Origin: Rhyacophila brunnea
Lineage: Eukaryota; Arthropoda; Insecta; Trichoptera; Rhyacophilidae
Length of the DNA: 64,000 nucleotides
Direction of reading: 5' to 3'
NCBI GenBank assembly: GCA_022495005.1
Contig: JAGYXB010000510.1
Coordinates: 1,240,001-1,304,000 of the forward strand
In this document: positions 1 through 11,399 of the stretch, in pieces
How positions within the stretch are numbered: position 1 is the stretch's first letter
How the letters are laid out: each line of letters opens with the position of its first letter
Made by a program: the position numbers and the translations under genes
Notes under the pieces: model-generated
Told to the model about the DNA's origin: nothing
Seen by the model: only the letters and a program-made list of their open reading frames with translations
Databases searched by the model: none

Positions 1-33
1 GTTTAATTTATAATTTTTCTACTAATATTTCAG

Positions 34-1090
34 AATCTTTTAATAACATGATTGCAAAATTTGTAGGCGGCAAGAGAATTAACTACTCTCAAAGACAATC
101 GTACATGGGACGATGTGCAGCGGCGGTAATCGCATTTAATACAAATAAGTTACATTGCACAATTCAAAAACAAGTTTATAAAATAGCCCAAAAGCCTTCA
201 TAAATCGCTTAGAATCAAGAAGGTTGAAAATAAATAAAAAAAAAATAGGAAAATCTTGGCGAAAACCAATACATACTGTTCCTTTATCTAATCCAGATTA
301 TGGAGAGAGTTACCAAAAACCTGATATGGACAAAAATCAATATCAATTGTTAAAAGAAACTTTTTTGAAAAAACTCAAACTGACAAACTATGAGAGGAGG
401 GATATAGAAAGACGCACCGTATTACAATCTGAATGTGCAGAATGGCTAGAAAGGCGACGAAACCTTCTTACTGCCTCTGTTTTTGGAAAGGTGTGTAAGC
501 GGCGAGAAAATACAAAATTTGGGCCTTTGGTAAAACGTTTATTATATAGCCAATCATTAGCCAACGTGAAAGCGGTAAAATATGGTAAAGAAAATGAATC
601 AATAGCTTTACAACAGCTTAGTGTACAAGAACGGATTAAGATTGAGAGATGTGGATTGTTTATCGATGATGTGTATGATTTTATCGGTGCAACGCCAGAT
701 GGCATCAGCGATGATGATACAATTATTGAAATAAAATGTCCTTTCTCAGCTGCTGGAATAAGTGCAGATGAAGCTATTGTACAGAAAAAAATTAAATTTT
801 GGAAAGTAGATAAAGACAGGAATATGGTAATAGATAAAAATCACGATTGGTACTTCCAGATTCAGGGGCAGCTTCATATTACTAAGAAAGATGTCTGTTT
901 ATTTGGAGTTTGGACGGGACATAATTTTCCTGTTAAAATAGAATTAATCAAAAAAGACGAGACATTTTGGATTGAAAAGATTGAAAAAAAGATATATCAC
1001 TTTTATATGAATTGTCTACTGCCAGAAATAGTAGATCCCAGAACCAGTAGATCTATGAATATTAGAGAACCAGAAAGGCTGAATTTCTAA
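34..1090 (+). pseudogene. YqaJ-like PD-(D/E)XK nuclease, 3' part, frameshifted
   Basis: C-terminal part of a protein of the YqaJ/lambda-exonuclease-like nuclease family, common in insect genomes as transposon-related or multicopy genes. A splice acceptor (tttcag, 28-33) opens a frame with KFVGGKRINYS and AAVIAFNT, which is the usual sequence upstream of the nuclease domain in these insect proteins. That frame hits a stop near 201; the nuclease frame continues from about 192 to 1090 in another phase, so the join is frameshifted. There is no ATG for the second frame (the first formal start at 224 is TTG). Nuclease signatures are visible: RRNLLTASVFGKV, YGKENE, GATPDG and EIKCPFS (the D...ExK catalytic set), then WYFQIQGQLHIT. 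The C-terminus looks complete. Upstream exons lie outside the window. It may be a remnant of a mobile gene rather than host machinery. Confidence 0.7.
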
Positions 1091-1257
1091 ATTTTTATTT
1101 TAAATTTTATTATGCTTAATATATTTTCAACAAGTCTATATTACATCACTATTTTATAGTTCATCAAGATATATCTAATTTACTAATATAGTTTACTGTT
1201 ACGAGACACCCAGAACGAGTGTAATTTTATGAAATTCAAAATAATATGTATACTTAC

Positions 1258-1386
1258 ATCTAAATAATGATACCTGATCTTGCTGGCGATTCCACTGCGC
1301 CATATTTTGTATAAGCATTCGTCTCTGCAGCCGTGAGTTTTGGTTCCGTGTAAAAAGTACATTTTGTTCTCAAGGTCAAAAACCAA
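1258..1386 (-). other. Exon-like open segment with splice donor, unrecognised
   Basis: On the minus strand an open frame (residues include HGTKTHGCRDECLYKIW) runs into a good donor, GTAAGTA, at 1257-1251. The protein is not one I recognise. It could be an exon of a transposon-related gene or chance; no second exon was identified. Confidence 0.25.
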
Positions 1387-1390
1387 ATTG

Positions 1391-2540
1391 GTTGTGCCAA
1401 TGGCTTATAACCATTCCTCATAAATGATTATAACTGATATCACCTCATGATCAGTGCCACGCACGAGTTAACTCGCGGGATCTTTTAAACGTCATAACTT
1501 CTGAATGAACTGTTTGTGTATATTTTCTTAACAATATTTATCATTTTAGTGTGAAAATATTCACGTTAAACATGTTGATTTGGTAAATTTTCACAAATAT
1601 TTATCATTCTATTCTTATTTCATATTTTTTAAGGGATTCATTTTATTCCAAAAATAACTGACCTACAAGTACCCACCTGGTAAAAATTGAATTTGGATTG
1701 GATGGAATTTCCTAGTAGATGTTCCAACTAAACAACATGACGCTTTCTATATATTATTTACTGTTAGTTTTGAAATTATTGTATTTGAAATAAATAATGT
1801 ATCAATAATACACATAGAAATCAATAGATATATAAAATAGATATCACAGTTTAAAAATCAGAAAGATCAATGCATATTACCATTGTTTATGTTACAATAT
1901 AAAACAACATTTATCATTGAACGTAGGTACCAAGAAAAATAGACTTCATTAAAATGTGTCAATATAGTATATACCCGATATAATTATATAAATTATTATA
2001 TTGTTAATTACTCTGTGGGGTCCATATATACTGCTTCAATTGTAATTTAATTTTACAGTATAATTATTTATGTTAAGTACTTGATTTACTTATATGTACA
2101 AATGTAATATACTTACCTACTTATTAGGATATATCTTGGTGAATTTTAAAATAAGAGGAAATTAAATGGAGGTCATCGTGTCTAACTAGATGTCTAACTA
2201 GACGTTGTTAAGTCTTATATAAATATTTATACATTATTAAATTGTTTTTCTGTTTTTTATTGATGTAAAGACATGGCATGTATTCAAAGTAATAACAAAT
2301 TAGCTGTGTACTATTTATTTAACTTATATTAAAACCCCAAGATTGATTTCGTCTTACGACATATTTTATTCTTCTAAGTTTTACTATGACATTGTAATAT
2401 GAACCATGGATATAGTATAGTACTTAAAAAAATCAAAACTGGTAATATATTATTTCAATATTTAATAGTCAATTTTCATTTGAAGTCAGCATTTAATTAC
2501 TGGTATAACACATAATTATTAACTGATATCTACAACTTCA
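1391..2540. other. Intergenic AT-rich stretch, nothing recognised
   Basis: No open frame of note, no terminal repeats and no similarity to other parts of the window that I could see. Confidence 0.5.
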
Positions 2541-2640
2541 GATGGACAAATTAATTGATATATCATATTATCAGTTTTCATTTCCTTTCAACAATGTATT
2601 CATTCTAGCAGCTATTTTAAATATCTTACTAGTTTTTATG

Positions 2641-2975
2641 TCATGGCACCTTACAAAGGCTCCGAGCAACCGTATACTGAGCTTCGAGAACAGATGTTTA
2701 CGACGGATACTGGGTGTGCGGTAATTTTAGAAGTAACGGGAGATAAAAGAACGCACCAAATAGCCTCGCATCACGTTGAGAGTGAATACGCAACTTTGTA
2801 CCTGGCCCGGCCACGTGCTGCGAGTGCCTGAAGAGAATCCCAATCTGGTTTGCCTGTTCTTCAAGCCAACCGGATTCCGGCGTCCTGGATGGCCGCTAAA
2901 TACTATCTATATAGCATATCTGGCGGAGTTACGGGCTGCTAGTATGACCTGGAACGATGCAAAAAAACTAGAGTG
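2641..2975 (+). pseudogene. Non-LTR reverse transcriptase C-terminal remnant
   Basis: Decayed end of a non-LTR retrotransposon ORF2. Pieces in shifting frames read LTKAPSNRILSFENRCLRRI, GHVLRVPEENP, RRPG and LAELRAASMTWNDAKKL, the order seen in endonuclease-reverse transcriptase C-termini (FE-RCLRRILG, GHV-R, GRRPGRP, L-W-A-LA-DR). Frameshifts and stops separate the pieces. Nothing around it suggests a live copy. Confidence 0.6.
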
Positions 2976-4639
2976 ACAGAGATTCTTGGAGGCGCCGCAT
3001 TGTATCCATATGCTGCAACTAAGATGCAGATATAGCCGAAGAGAAGAATTAATATACAGCATCTAGAAAACTTAAAGTCTTTGAAATGGTGTTAGAAAGA
3101 CAATGTTTCTAATATCAAAGTGATATTGAGGATGAAAAAGAAAAGACTTGGAGAGTAAGCTCTACCAAATGACATACCTGATATGATACAAGTAACTGAT
3201 ATGCAAAATTATATTATATTTTAGAATATTATGAATCAATTTAGCAACTTTTATATCATTATCGATAATAAATTTAGTGCAAAAATGTAATTATAAAATT
3301 GTTTTATTTTTTAAATATGTATGCGAGATAGACATAGCTATAGGTTACAAACATTAGTCACTTTATATTTGCCTTTTGTAATTGTACTATTAAATCTATA
3401 AAATGGGTATATATGCTTGATGGTCTACGTCATAAATAATATTATATGAATCACGCCATGTTCGGATCGTACGCCGAAAGTCGGATTTATTTCATTATTA
3501 ATTAAAAGATTTATTTCATTCCATCTTATTCATATGAAACCGTCGACAAGCAAAGATCTCGGTAGACATTTTCTCCATCTGCAAAAAACATAACATATGA
3601 ACTGTTAATAGTGTGATTTTTAATCTTTTATAGTGTGCGACTGTTTGAAGAATGGTAATTAAAACGGATTAGTGATAATACAAAGCATCAAAAAAGATTG
3701 ATTAACTAAAATAAAGTAATCAGGTAGGTAACATGTTTAATAACAACTAGAACGACTTAGATTATATCAAACAAATAAATATGAAATCACAGGCATTCTC
3801 GCAATAACCTCTAAACTAACCACGCAACTAATGTAGACTAAGAAAACAATAAATTAACACTTGAATAATATATGCAAAACACACAGAATACTACTACAGT
3901 AATAAATAACATAATATTGTACTTACAGATAGTGTTTCTTATTCCTGATATAAAACACAATTCCTTCGTTAGGTATCTTGCAATTTGCTATCAACATAAT
4001 CTGACAGCAGAGAGTTTTTTCTATTAGTCTATGGCCAAAAATACGGATTTACTTGGCCGGCTAAAAAAAAGATTTTAATATAGCAAGAACATTTTGAATA
4101 TGCGACAAATAAATAAAAGTATATATAATATAGTTGTTAAAAAAATCTGTGTACATTATAAAATATATTTAATATTATAAATACATATATTTTTTAAATT
4201 CATGTTATAATTTGTAAACGACGAAGCACGTCAGCTAATACGCATAATAAATGTTTAAACTTTGGTAATCAAATTCGAATGTGACAGAAAGAGAAAGAAA
4301 AACTTTTTAATCATATTAGCATGCGTAAAAGAGATGTAACATAATATCACTTTCACTTTAAAAATCATACCTAGTATTCAATGTCATAGTTCAACTTTAA
4401 ATGAAAAAACAGAAACTCTAGGTAAGCATGTGTGCCCTTAAGATCCGACATAAATATTGGACACTAAACTTTGTCAGTCAAACGCATTTGTGTTCATTAA
4501 ACTAAGACTATAATGTGTATACATAGTCGTTAGTTTTTAAAATTAAATTAAACCCTTCATAAACCAAACCATAACAGCTTATGTAAGTATGCTATGGGCG
4601 ATCCGACAAAATTAATGCACACTTTTTCAATCATGGATT
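2976..4639. other. Intergenic AT-rich stretch, no gene seen
   Basis: I looked here for the missing signal-peptide exon of gene A (an ATG, a hydrophobic run and a phase-1 donor) and found none. No structured repeat was recognised. Confidence 0.45.
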
Positions 4640-4775
4640 AAGAATACAGATGGTGTTGGTTAGGCAGGGTTTAATTGAATTTTAAAAACTAACAAACACT
4701 ATCTATACACTTTAGTCTTTAATTTAGTGTGCACTATTTGACTTGAACCTCAATAGCCTACCTCCACCCTTCACC
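4640..4775 (+). repeat. Dispersed repeat, copy 1 (second at 12105-12240)
   Basis: Shares a run of words with 12105-12240: ggttaggcagggtttaat, aacaaacactatct, and cctacctccacccttc followed by ccact. A related end (cctacctacttccaacagg, cccttcgccactggtata) recurs near 34280 and 53920. Class unknown; it directly precedes the reverse transcriptase tail at 4743. Confidence 0.5.
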
Positions 4776-5430
4776 ACTACCTGGTATAACGATAACCTTA
4801 TGGTCGAGAGGGTTCAGAAGAAATTCTTGAGACTCCTTTACTTGAGGTTGTATGGATATTATCCGTGGCTTTATCCAACTGACTTTCTCTTAGGTATGCT
4901 TACATACTGCAGTCTGCAATTTAGAAGAGATTTTTATTTAGCTACGTATTTTTTTCGACTTATACGAGGTATAAATGAGAACTCTGCCATTCTGGGCAGT
5001 GTTGACCTGTGTGTCCCTGATAACTATATTATAAATACGGAGCATCACTTGTTTATTCTCCCAAGGTGCAGAACCAACCTGCCACTGGTAATGCCAATTG
5101 GGAGAGCGATAACTATGTTCAACCAAATTGCTTCGGGTCTTGATATATTCCATTTGCGTGAGGGTGAGTTTAGGAGGACGCTATTTTATAAATTCTTAAA
5201 ATAGGGTCTCCTTAGCTAACTTGGTGTACTTCTTTGAACTACTATAGATGTATAATTGTATTTTCACTGCGTTTGTATGTTTATATTATGTTCTCTTTTT
5301 ATATTTTCATTTTTATCCCTTTTATTACTTTTCTTTTTTCTTTCTTCTTCATGTCATGTTGTGAACGTCTTAAACTTATAAATTTTAATGTCCACAATAT
5401 ATAAAATAAATAAATTGAATTGATATACAG
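4741..5430 (+). mobile_element. 5'-truncated non-LTR retrotransposon tail
   Basis: Covers the reverse transcriptase C-terminus at 4743-5204 and about 220 bp of 3' UTR ending in a simple A/T-rich tail. The target duplication was not found. Confidence 0.6.
4743..5204 (+). pseudogene. Non-LTR reverse transcriptase, C-terminal 153 residues
   Basis: Open frame with the C-terminal signature of jockey/R1-like reverse transcriptases: VERVQKKFLRLLYLRLYGYY, YPWLYPTDFLLGMLTYCSLQ, RRDFYLATYFFRLIRG, VPDNYI, HHLF, RCRTNLPLVMPIGRA and LREGEF-RTLFYKFLK. It begins with TTG, not ATG, because the element is 5'-truncated. A 3' UTR follows and seems to end near 5430 in an A/T-rich tail (aaataaataaattgaattga). 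The frame has no stop over 153 codons, so insertion is fairly recent. It lies upstream of gene A exon 2, probably in intron 1. Confidence 0.75.
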
Positions 5431-5568
5431 TATTTAGGGTAGGTATACGCAAGCTCATTTCAAGTCGATCCATGTAGAAATGCAGTTTTATCTTATGACC
5501 GATATGTAACACTGATAATGTATTTTGTATTTACTATATATGTCATGAATTATGTTTAATCTTTTCAG

Positions 5569-5797
5569 CCGCCTCCGTAACACCATGTCATCGACATGAT
5601 CCCAAATTTAAGGAATGCTTCTTGCGAGAGACGCGAAAGTTCATCCCGGAGTTCGTCAATGGACTGCCAGAGTATGGCGTTCCAAATATGGATCCACTAT
5701 ACTTTGAAGCCGATTCGTTTTCGACTGCAGGATTAACTGCTAAGTCAACGAACGGGGAAATCACTGGATACAAGGATTGCGTCATTGAAGATATAAA
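5569..5797 (+). CDS. Gene A exon 2
   Basis: Acceptor cttttcag at 5561-5568, donor gtatgc at 5798. Two leading bases complete a phase-1 codon and two trailing bases pass to exon 3. Carries the PC...C cysteine pair and the GLPEYGVPNMDP motif. Confidence 0.85.
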
Positions 5798-8700
5798 GTA
5801 TGCTATTAAAATTATCCAAAGACAAAAATATCTATATTAAACGTGTACAATATATTATAATGTCCGCGATCGACCAAAAATATCTTCACAACCGACGCAC
5901 TGGCCATCCCAAAACGATGGGAAAGTAGGTTATAATTATTTAAGAAATAGTTATTTATCGCATTTCAAATATTATAGAAATGGCGCCAATTAAAAATGTG
6001 CATAATAATTATTAGACATTTCTACTTTCAGAATGGATTTTAAAAAGCAGAAATTAACCGCGATTGCATTTGGAAATTTTGAAATTAGATCCAATTATCA
6101 AATGCAAGGACGACTGCTGGTATTTCCAATAAATTTCGATGGAAAACTTCATCTTAAAATTGGTAATTGTTTTTTCTGGTAATTTTTGTATAATATGGGA
6201 ATCTATTTTATGTCGTGGATTCTATTATCAAACTAAGTATGTAGCATATATGTTAATATAATTATAATGTAAAGTTATTTACGTTACTGAGAAGCATCTG
6301 ATATTGGCAGAAAAATACAACAGATCGACTGGCAACCATTTTGATGGTTGTATATATCAATATTATTGTAGGTATCAATATTTTCAATTATCTAACATGG
6401 GGAACATGGTACCCCGAACAGTTCAGTGGAGCTGCACTCCACAAAATGCGGCTTCGTCCTTTGATCTTTCCTTAGATGATAAGTTGGGTCATAATGTGGT
6501 CGTGGTACTGTAGTTTGGTGGTTATGATACTACGCAGAACTTCTAGGTCATTTCCTATTCGATTGAGAACTTCAGCATTTGTCACTCGGTCAGTCCAATG
6601 GATTTGAGGATGCGTCTATACAGCCAAATCTCGAAAGCTACCACTCTCCGCGACATCTCTGGGCTTAGCGTCCATACTTCCATACCATAGAAAAGAATTG
6701 AGATAACATAACAACGTACCATACGCAGTCTCAGACCTTAATAAGGTCTCGATTGCTAAGGAGGCGTCTCATTTTGAGAAAGGTACCCCTTACGATCTCA
6801 ATCCTAGTTTTTATTTCCTGAGACTGGTCCCATTTCTCATTGACCCATGTTCATAAATATTTTTATAATGTGTCACACTGGTCACACTGGTCACACAAAA
6901 TTGGTTCACTGTTAATGACAAAATGATGTGTTTTGTGTCTCTATTTTTGATACTAATAATTATTATATTTTCTTAAGGTTAATTTTTGAGCCATAAGAAT
7001 TTTATTACTGACTCATTGACTCTTTCTACCAGTTGATGCAAATTCTTTAAACTATCAGATATCAGCCCTGTGTCATCGGCATGATGATAATAATGAAATA
7101 AAAAGGTTTATAATAAAACAAATTTTGATGGACGTAGCAATGAATAACTCTGAGAAGAATAATTAAATTAGCATGGAGAGGCCTAATTAGGGATTGCAAT
7201 ACCAAATGAAAATATCAATACCAGTTTTTCGGTATTTCTTATTGAATACCGGTATTAATACCGGTAATCGTTAAAACATTAAAAAAAACATAAGTATTTA
7301 TCAGTAACTATAGCTATTAAAATCTCTTTAAAACACTATTTTATAGCAAAAACCAACATACATTTATTATGTTGACATTTAAAAATATGTATTGATCATA
7401 ATATTGTAGAATTGGTAATTTTTATAAATAAATTTGATATATTGATAATTTTAACTAAAGCCCGCAAAAAGGCTGCAGGAAAATTTTCTTCAATTGAACG
7501 CTTGTATAGTCATCAATAATTATTATATTATAGAATGATTGAAAATTTGTCACGGATTTTTTCTATTTCGAAATAATATTATGTTGATTTATCCATACAA
7601 TTTTATAAATGGGTATATTTGATGGATATTTTGTTTTGTTATTATTTCAGCTCTATTGGATTCAGTATATTTTCATTTTAGAAGCAGATAACTTATACAC
7701 TCAATTTAATAAGCAATACAGTGCAAAGTGATGAAAAATAACAATAAATTCATTTTCAAAAACGCAAATGAGTGTAGTTTCTTAAAACCGAAAATTCAGG
7801 TATTTTGGATTTTGAAAACCGGTACTTCGGTATTGATATATACTGGAATACCGGTTTTGTAATACTGGTATTGCAATCCCTAGGCCTAATACAGTAGTAG
7901 ATTGATAGGTAGACAATTTATCAATTTTGAAAAATACTGCAATGCATAGGACCAAGAGGATTGGAGTAAGCTGAAGTAATCTAGCAGATGATTGATATTA
8001 AGCTATTTTTTTTCAAATAATTATTTTATTATAATGTTATGAATTTTTTGACAGATTTCAGGCCGCCGAAAAACAATAATTCAAATTAGAATAGAGATAA
8101 GAGAGAGAGAGAGTAGAAATTTTATTTAAATTGACAAAACTTTGTCGACTGACAAATATAATAATATTATCATGCTTTCCAGAAAATTTCCGGATAAAGC
8201 TGATACTTGATTGGGATACGCAGAAAGCCGCAGACGGGAAAAAATATATTCATATAAACAGTCATAAAAAGGACTTACATTTTGGAAATGTAATTTTTAA
8301 CATAACTGGATTTATGAACAAACAAATCGGTAAGTAATGCAATTTTTACCACGTTTTTCTTAGCCCGTATTCTTGTTTGTCCGGTGGTTGTTCCAGTACA
8401 AATCATGCATTTGATTTTTAACTAACTTCCCGACTAGCTAGACATTTGAAACTTTTAGAATATATCAGAACACAATGCCAATGCATTCTTTTAATACTTT
8501 TAGCCATCTTTAAGTAAAATTGAATTAATTTTCAGTTAATTCTGTTTTGTATAAAAAATTATTTCGGAAGAAATCCGTAATCCAATCCACTATTATTGGT
8601 TGCTAAGGGAGTGGTCCTAGCAACTAAATTATGACTATATACGTGCGTTACTATGGAAATCAAAATGACATTTTGGTATTCTATATTTGTTTGTTGAATG

Positions 8701-10083
8701 GATTTTAATGCAGCGCTTTGTCTCTCCGAAACAATGCTGCAACCACGTATATCAAATTTGCTTACAAAAAGCAGCAGCGGATGTGACACTAACCTAAAAT
8801 TGTAATTTTAAAACATAAGATTTAATAAATAAAATTCTATGTATAATTGTTATTATTTCTGATTAAAACCGGTCCGCGAAATATTTTTCATATGTTCACC
8901 GGGCCGCGGGTGTTAAAAGGTTGAAGAACACTGCCCTACATCACCTGTCTCTCCAGGTCATCCAGTCCGCGCAGAACAACTGTGTCGAATGTATTGTCGA
9001 GAGATTTTTAAAAACTAACTATATATAATTTGTAGTATTCGTTCAATGAAAATAAATACGTATGACTGACAAAGTTTAGGCCTACCGCGCATGGACGATT
9101 ACATAACCGGCCGGTAGCATTCGGACAATCGTTGGTTTGCTCGCGCATGATCCAAATTATTATTATCGGCCAGTATGTTTGAGCGCGCATGGCGTGATAT
9201 AGATCGGAGGCAATGCGCGCGCACTGAAGATATGTGTCCGCACCAAAAAATGGCGGACGCAATATAAGAAATGTCAAAATGGATTTTGTAGAGCTTATAT
9301 TATATAATATATAAAGGTTTTCTATAGATTATCAAACTGTTTTAAAATGTGGGTGTATATATTATTAATTTATGAAGAAAGAAACTGAAAAAATGGGACT
9401 GGTACGCGCATGCAAAGCCAATAGGTACGCATCGATGAACTGTCAAGTCAAATGTGGATCTCATAACGGTTCGATGTATGCGTGCGCCCTATACGACCAC
9501 GTCACTTGTGCGTGCATGTATGAGTGCACTCTCAGCCGGCCATGACTTGTCATGCGCGGGCTCTCATTTAAAAACATTGCCAATGGGACCCCGGCCGGTT
9601 CGAATCGGTGTAAAATTTTGTGTCTGAACACAGATTTTCAATTCGGCCGTTCGCTCGATCGTCCATGCGCGGGGTTGCATTGCAATACGATGGTTACAAC
9701 TCCTCGATTGTTGACCGTACGATAGTAAATCGTTCATGCGCGGTAGGCCTTAGTGTGCATTATTTATGTCGAATCTTAACAGTGTACCTTCACTCTTTGA
9801 AACTGGACTGCCTGGAGATGAAACCTGAGTTGCCAAAACTATTCACATGGAATATAAAACAAATATATTTTCGTTCATAATATAAAAAAAATATAATTGA
9901 TTAAAATGATTATACTTTTCAGATGAAACAATGAATGTGGTTCTGAACAATAACTGGCGTGACGTCATCACAGAAGTAGGTGGTCCAGCGATTGACATCG
10001 TGTTTAAAAAAGTCGTGGACATCATTAACACATTTTTCTCCAATATCCCACATGATGTTCTTATTCCGGATTACAACGTGTAG
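5569..10083 (+). CDS. Takeout/JHBP-family protein gene A (exons 2-5)
   Basis: Secreted small-lipid-carrier family (takeout / JHBP-like). Exons by GT-AG rule: 5569-5797, 6032-6162, 8183-8329, 9923-10083; phases match genes B, C and E exactly and the joined frame is open to TAG. The mature start reads ASVTPCHRHDPKFKECFL, giving the two family cysteines 10 residues apart, then GLPEYGVPNMDPL, MDFKKQKLTAI, YQMQGRLLVFPINFDG and, in exon 5, MNVVLNNNWRDVITEVGGP. Known for the family: a hydrophobic tunnel binding juvenile hormone or other lipids, secreted to haemolymph or sensory tissue; the ligand here is unknown. Exon 1, which should supply the signal peptide and a phase-1 donor, is not visible downstream of 3000; either it lies far upstream or it is lost. 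It belongs to the same subtype as gene B, with an extra cysteine (YKDC) near the end of exon 2. Confidence 0.8.
6032..6162 (+). CDS. Gene A exon 3
   Basis: Acceptor ctttcag before 6032, donor gtaatt at 6163. 131 nt, the same length as exon 3 of B, C and E. Encodes MDFKKQKLTAIAFGNFEI and YQMQGRLLVFPINFDGKLHL. Confidence 0.85.
6330..6850 (-). pseudogene. Non-LTR reverse transcriptase remnant in intron 3
   Basis: Antisense to gene A. Minus-strand pieces read LFYGMEVWTLSPEMSRRVVA, FEIWLYRRILKSIG, VTNAEVLNRIGND and GKIKGR, in the order of endonuclease-reverse transcriptase C-termini (YG-E-WTL, FE-W-RR-L, VTN-EVL-R, GKI-GRR). Several frameshifts. Confidence 0.6.
7188..7882. mobile_element. hAT-type MITE, copy 1
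   Basis: Starts TAGGGATTGCAATACC and ends with its inverse, GGTATTGCAATCCCTA. It is flanked by a perfect 8-bp duplication GGCCTAAT at 7180-7187 and 7883-7890, the length expected of hAT elements. Many short palindromic AATACCGGTATT words lie near both ends. No transposase frame. It lies in intron 3 of gene A; a second copy is at 21690-22363. Confidence 0.88.
8183..8329 (+). CDS. Gene A exon 4
   Basis: Acceptor gctttccag, donor gtaagt at 8330. 147 nt, as in the paralogues. Encodes ENFRIKLILDWDTQK, KKYIHINSHKKDLHFGNVIF and NITGFMNKQI, the beta-strand block before the helical C-terminus. Confidence 0.87.
8345..8700 (+). repeat. Dispersed repeat M1, copy 1
   Basis: First of six copies in the window. 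Diagnostic words: cttagcccgtattcttgttt, gtccggtggttg, tttttaactaacttcccgac, gacatttgaaacttttagaa, cagttaattctgttttgtat, ttactatggaaatcaaaatg. Others: 19195-19520 (-), 35877-36893, 42494-43012, 53488-53820, 54903-55375 (-). Fuller copies end in aaaaacgttgtatataaaaa, pairing with the ttacaacgttttt start. No coding capacity. Confidence 0.8.
8862..8936. repeat. hAT terminal fragment
   Basis: The sequence accggtccgcgaaata ... gttgaagaacactg is the inverse of a typical hAT end (CAGTGTTCTTCAAC followed by a GGCCCGG segment). Only one end is seen. Confidence 0.4.
9079..9749. mobile_element. Harbinger-like MITE, family H1, copy 1
   Basis: Terminal inverted repeats GGCCTACCGCGCATG flanked by TTA on both sides (9076-9078, 9750-9752), fitting PIF/Harbinger 3-bp TWA duplications. 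GC-rich compared with its surroundings. It lies in intron 4 of gene A. The second copy, at 24366-25674, carries two further insertions. Confidence 0.82.
9923..10083 (+). CDS. Gene A exon 5
   Basis: Acceptor acttttcag, stop TAG 10081-10083. Encodes DETMNVVLNNNWRDVITEVG, GPAIDIVFKKV and IPHDVLIPDYNV. Its start contains the family's conserved MN-LN-NW block. Confidence 0.87.
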
Positions 10084-10120
10084 TGAATAGAAGAGCTCAT
10101 TCCTATGGTTACATGTAAAT

Positions 10121-10538
10121 TGTACGTATCGTCGCTGTACGTGAAATACCTCCAATGTGCCAATTTTTGCGAAAATGAGTTTTTGATGTCAAAAAATTCC
10201 TTAATTTTTTCTTGTCATTTTGGTTGAAAGTTATACATCTTCAATGTGATGTATTCCCACCAAATTTTATGATGAATATCACTAAATAACTCAATTGTGC
10301 ACATCGGAAAAATTGTGCACGCACTCTCGGTGTTCAATTGTGGCAAAATATACAGACTGCCAAATAAACCACCAATGTAAAAAATATCCACGTTTAAAGC
10401 ATTTTCTGCATAACCTAAACTGCATTATTATTTATTTAATAATAATTATGCTCTAGATTTTTTAAAATAGTTTTTTGTATTTATCTCCTAAACTGTTTTG
10501 CCACATTTGAGGTATTTCGCGAGCAGCGACGGTATACA
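10121..10538. mobile_element. TIR element of unknown family
   Basis: The left end tgtacgtatcgtcgctgtac, gtgaaatacctccaatgtg is mirrored at the right by cacatttgaggtatttcgc, gagcagcgacggtataca: about 40 bp of imperfect inverted repeat. No target duplication was recognised and there is no coding. It directly follows the gene A stop. Confidence 0.6.
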
Positions 10539-10751
10539 GCTTGCCGTATGTATACAATATGATCACCGTGAGCTTTTGTACCGCTAACAGATGGCAGCAT
10601 AAAAAAATTACTGTTTGTCCATGGATGATTTTACCGAATCTTCATTTTGTACGCACTTGATTTTTTTAGATATATACTACAAAACTTATGTTCTTGAGAG
10701 TCAGTGTTGTTCCTTCTAATTGAATTGAAATTGGATTGAGATAAACATAAG

Positions 10752-11393
10752 AGAACCAACTGCAAAATTGCTTAATAGAGATATTGAGCTTCAACGTCTG
10801 TATATGTTTTTATATACTTTATGTAAATGTTGTGAACATGAAAATTATTAAATACTCTGACTATTATTAATATATCTCTATTACTAGTCAAAAAAAAAAT
10901 ACAATAATATATCATAGGATATTAATCAATAATACAGTTGGTTCCTTTTTATTTTATGACATTTTCCATATAAACAATCACTAGAAACTATTTTACATAA
11001 AGGAACCAACTGCTGATTCTCTTTTTTATTATTCCATATTACTTGCAAAGTCGTAAACTATGTAGGTATTTATCATAAAATATCAAATTGCAAATAAATA
11101 TTTGTATATCTCTAATAACCTAAGCAAACTAACGTAAGGTAAGGTAAAGATAGAGTACTCCATACCATCAAAGAAACCTTGACCTCTTACCTCTTCTGAC
11201 ACTTTGATACTGACTATGACAGGTACTTAGCAGTTTGTTCTTTTTTCATAACAGAAAATTTGAGGTTTAGAACATGTAAATAATGGAAGCTAGACCGAAT
11301 TGAACTTGGATCTCTTTGGCAAATTGAAATTTGGATTTTTTTGAACAAGTTCCCATTCATAACTTAAAATACCTAAAATCGTTAGTTGGTTCC
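10752..11393. repeat. Array of GGAACCAACTGC motifs in both orientations
   Basis: The motif (A/G)GAACCAACTGC occurs at 10752-10763 (+), 10935-10945 (-), 11002-11013 (+) and 11384-11393 (-). The outer two copies face each other, as in a TIR element with subterminal repeats, but the exact ends are not clear. Confidence 0.45.
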
Positions 11394-11399
11394 TTTTTG

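Noticed and set aside
2542..2660. Signal-peptide exon 1 for gene A
   Set aside because: The hydrophobic ORF starts with a polar, tyrosine-rich stretch, lacks a phase-1 donor and runs into a reverse transcriptase remnant.
4550..4600. Exon ending in gtaagt at about 4583 as gene A exon 1
   Set aside because: No ATG is in frame with the donor and no hydrophobic run precedes it.
8131..8337. Stand-alone 68-residue gene
   Set aside because: This is exon 4 of gene A read through its splice sites.
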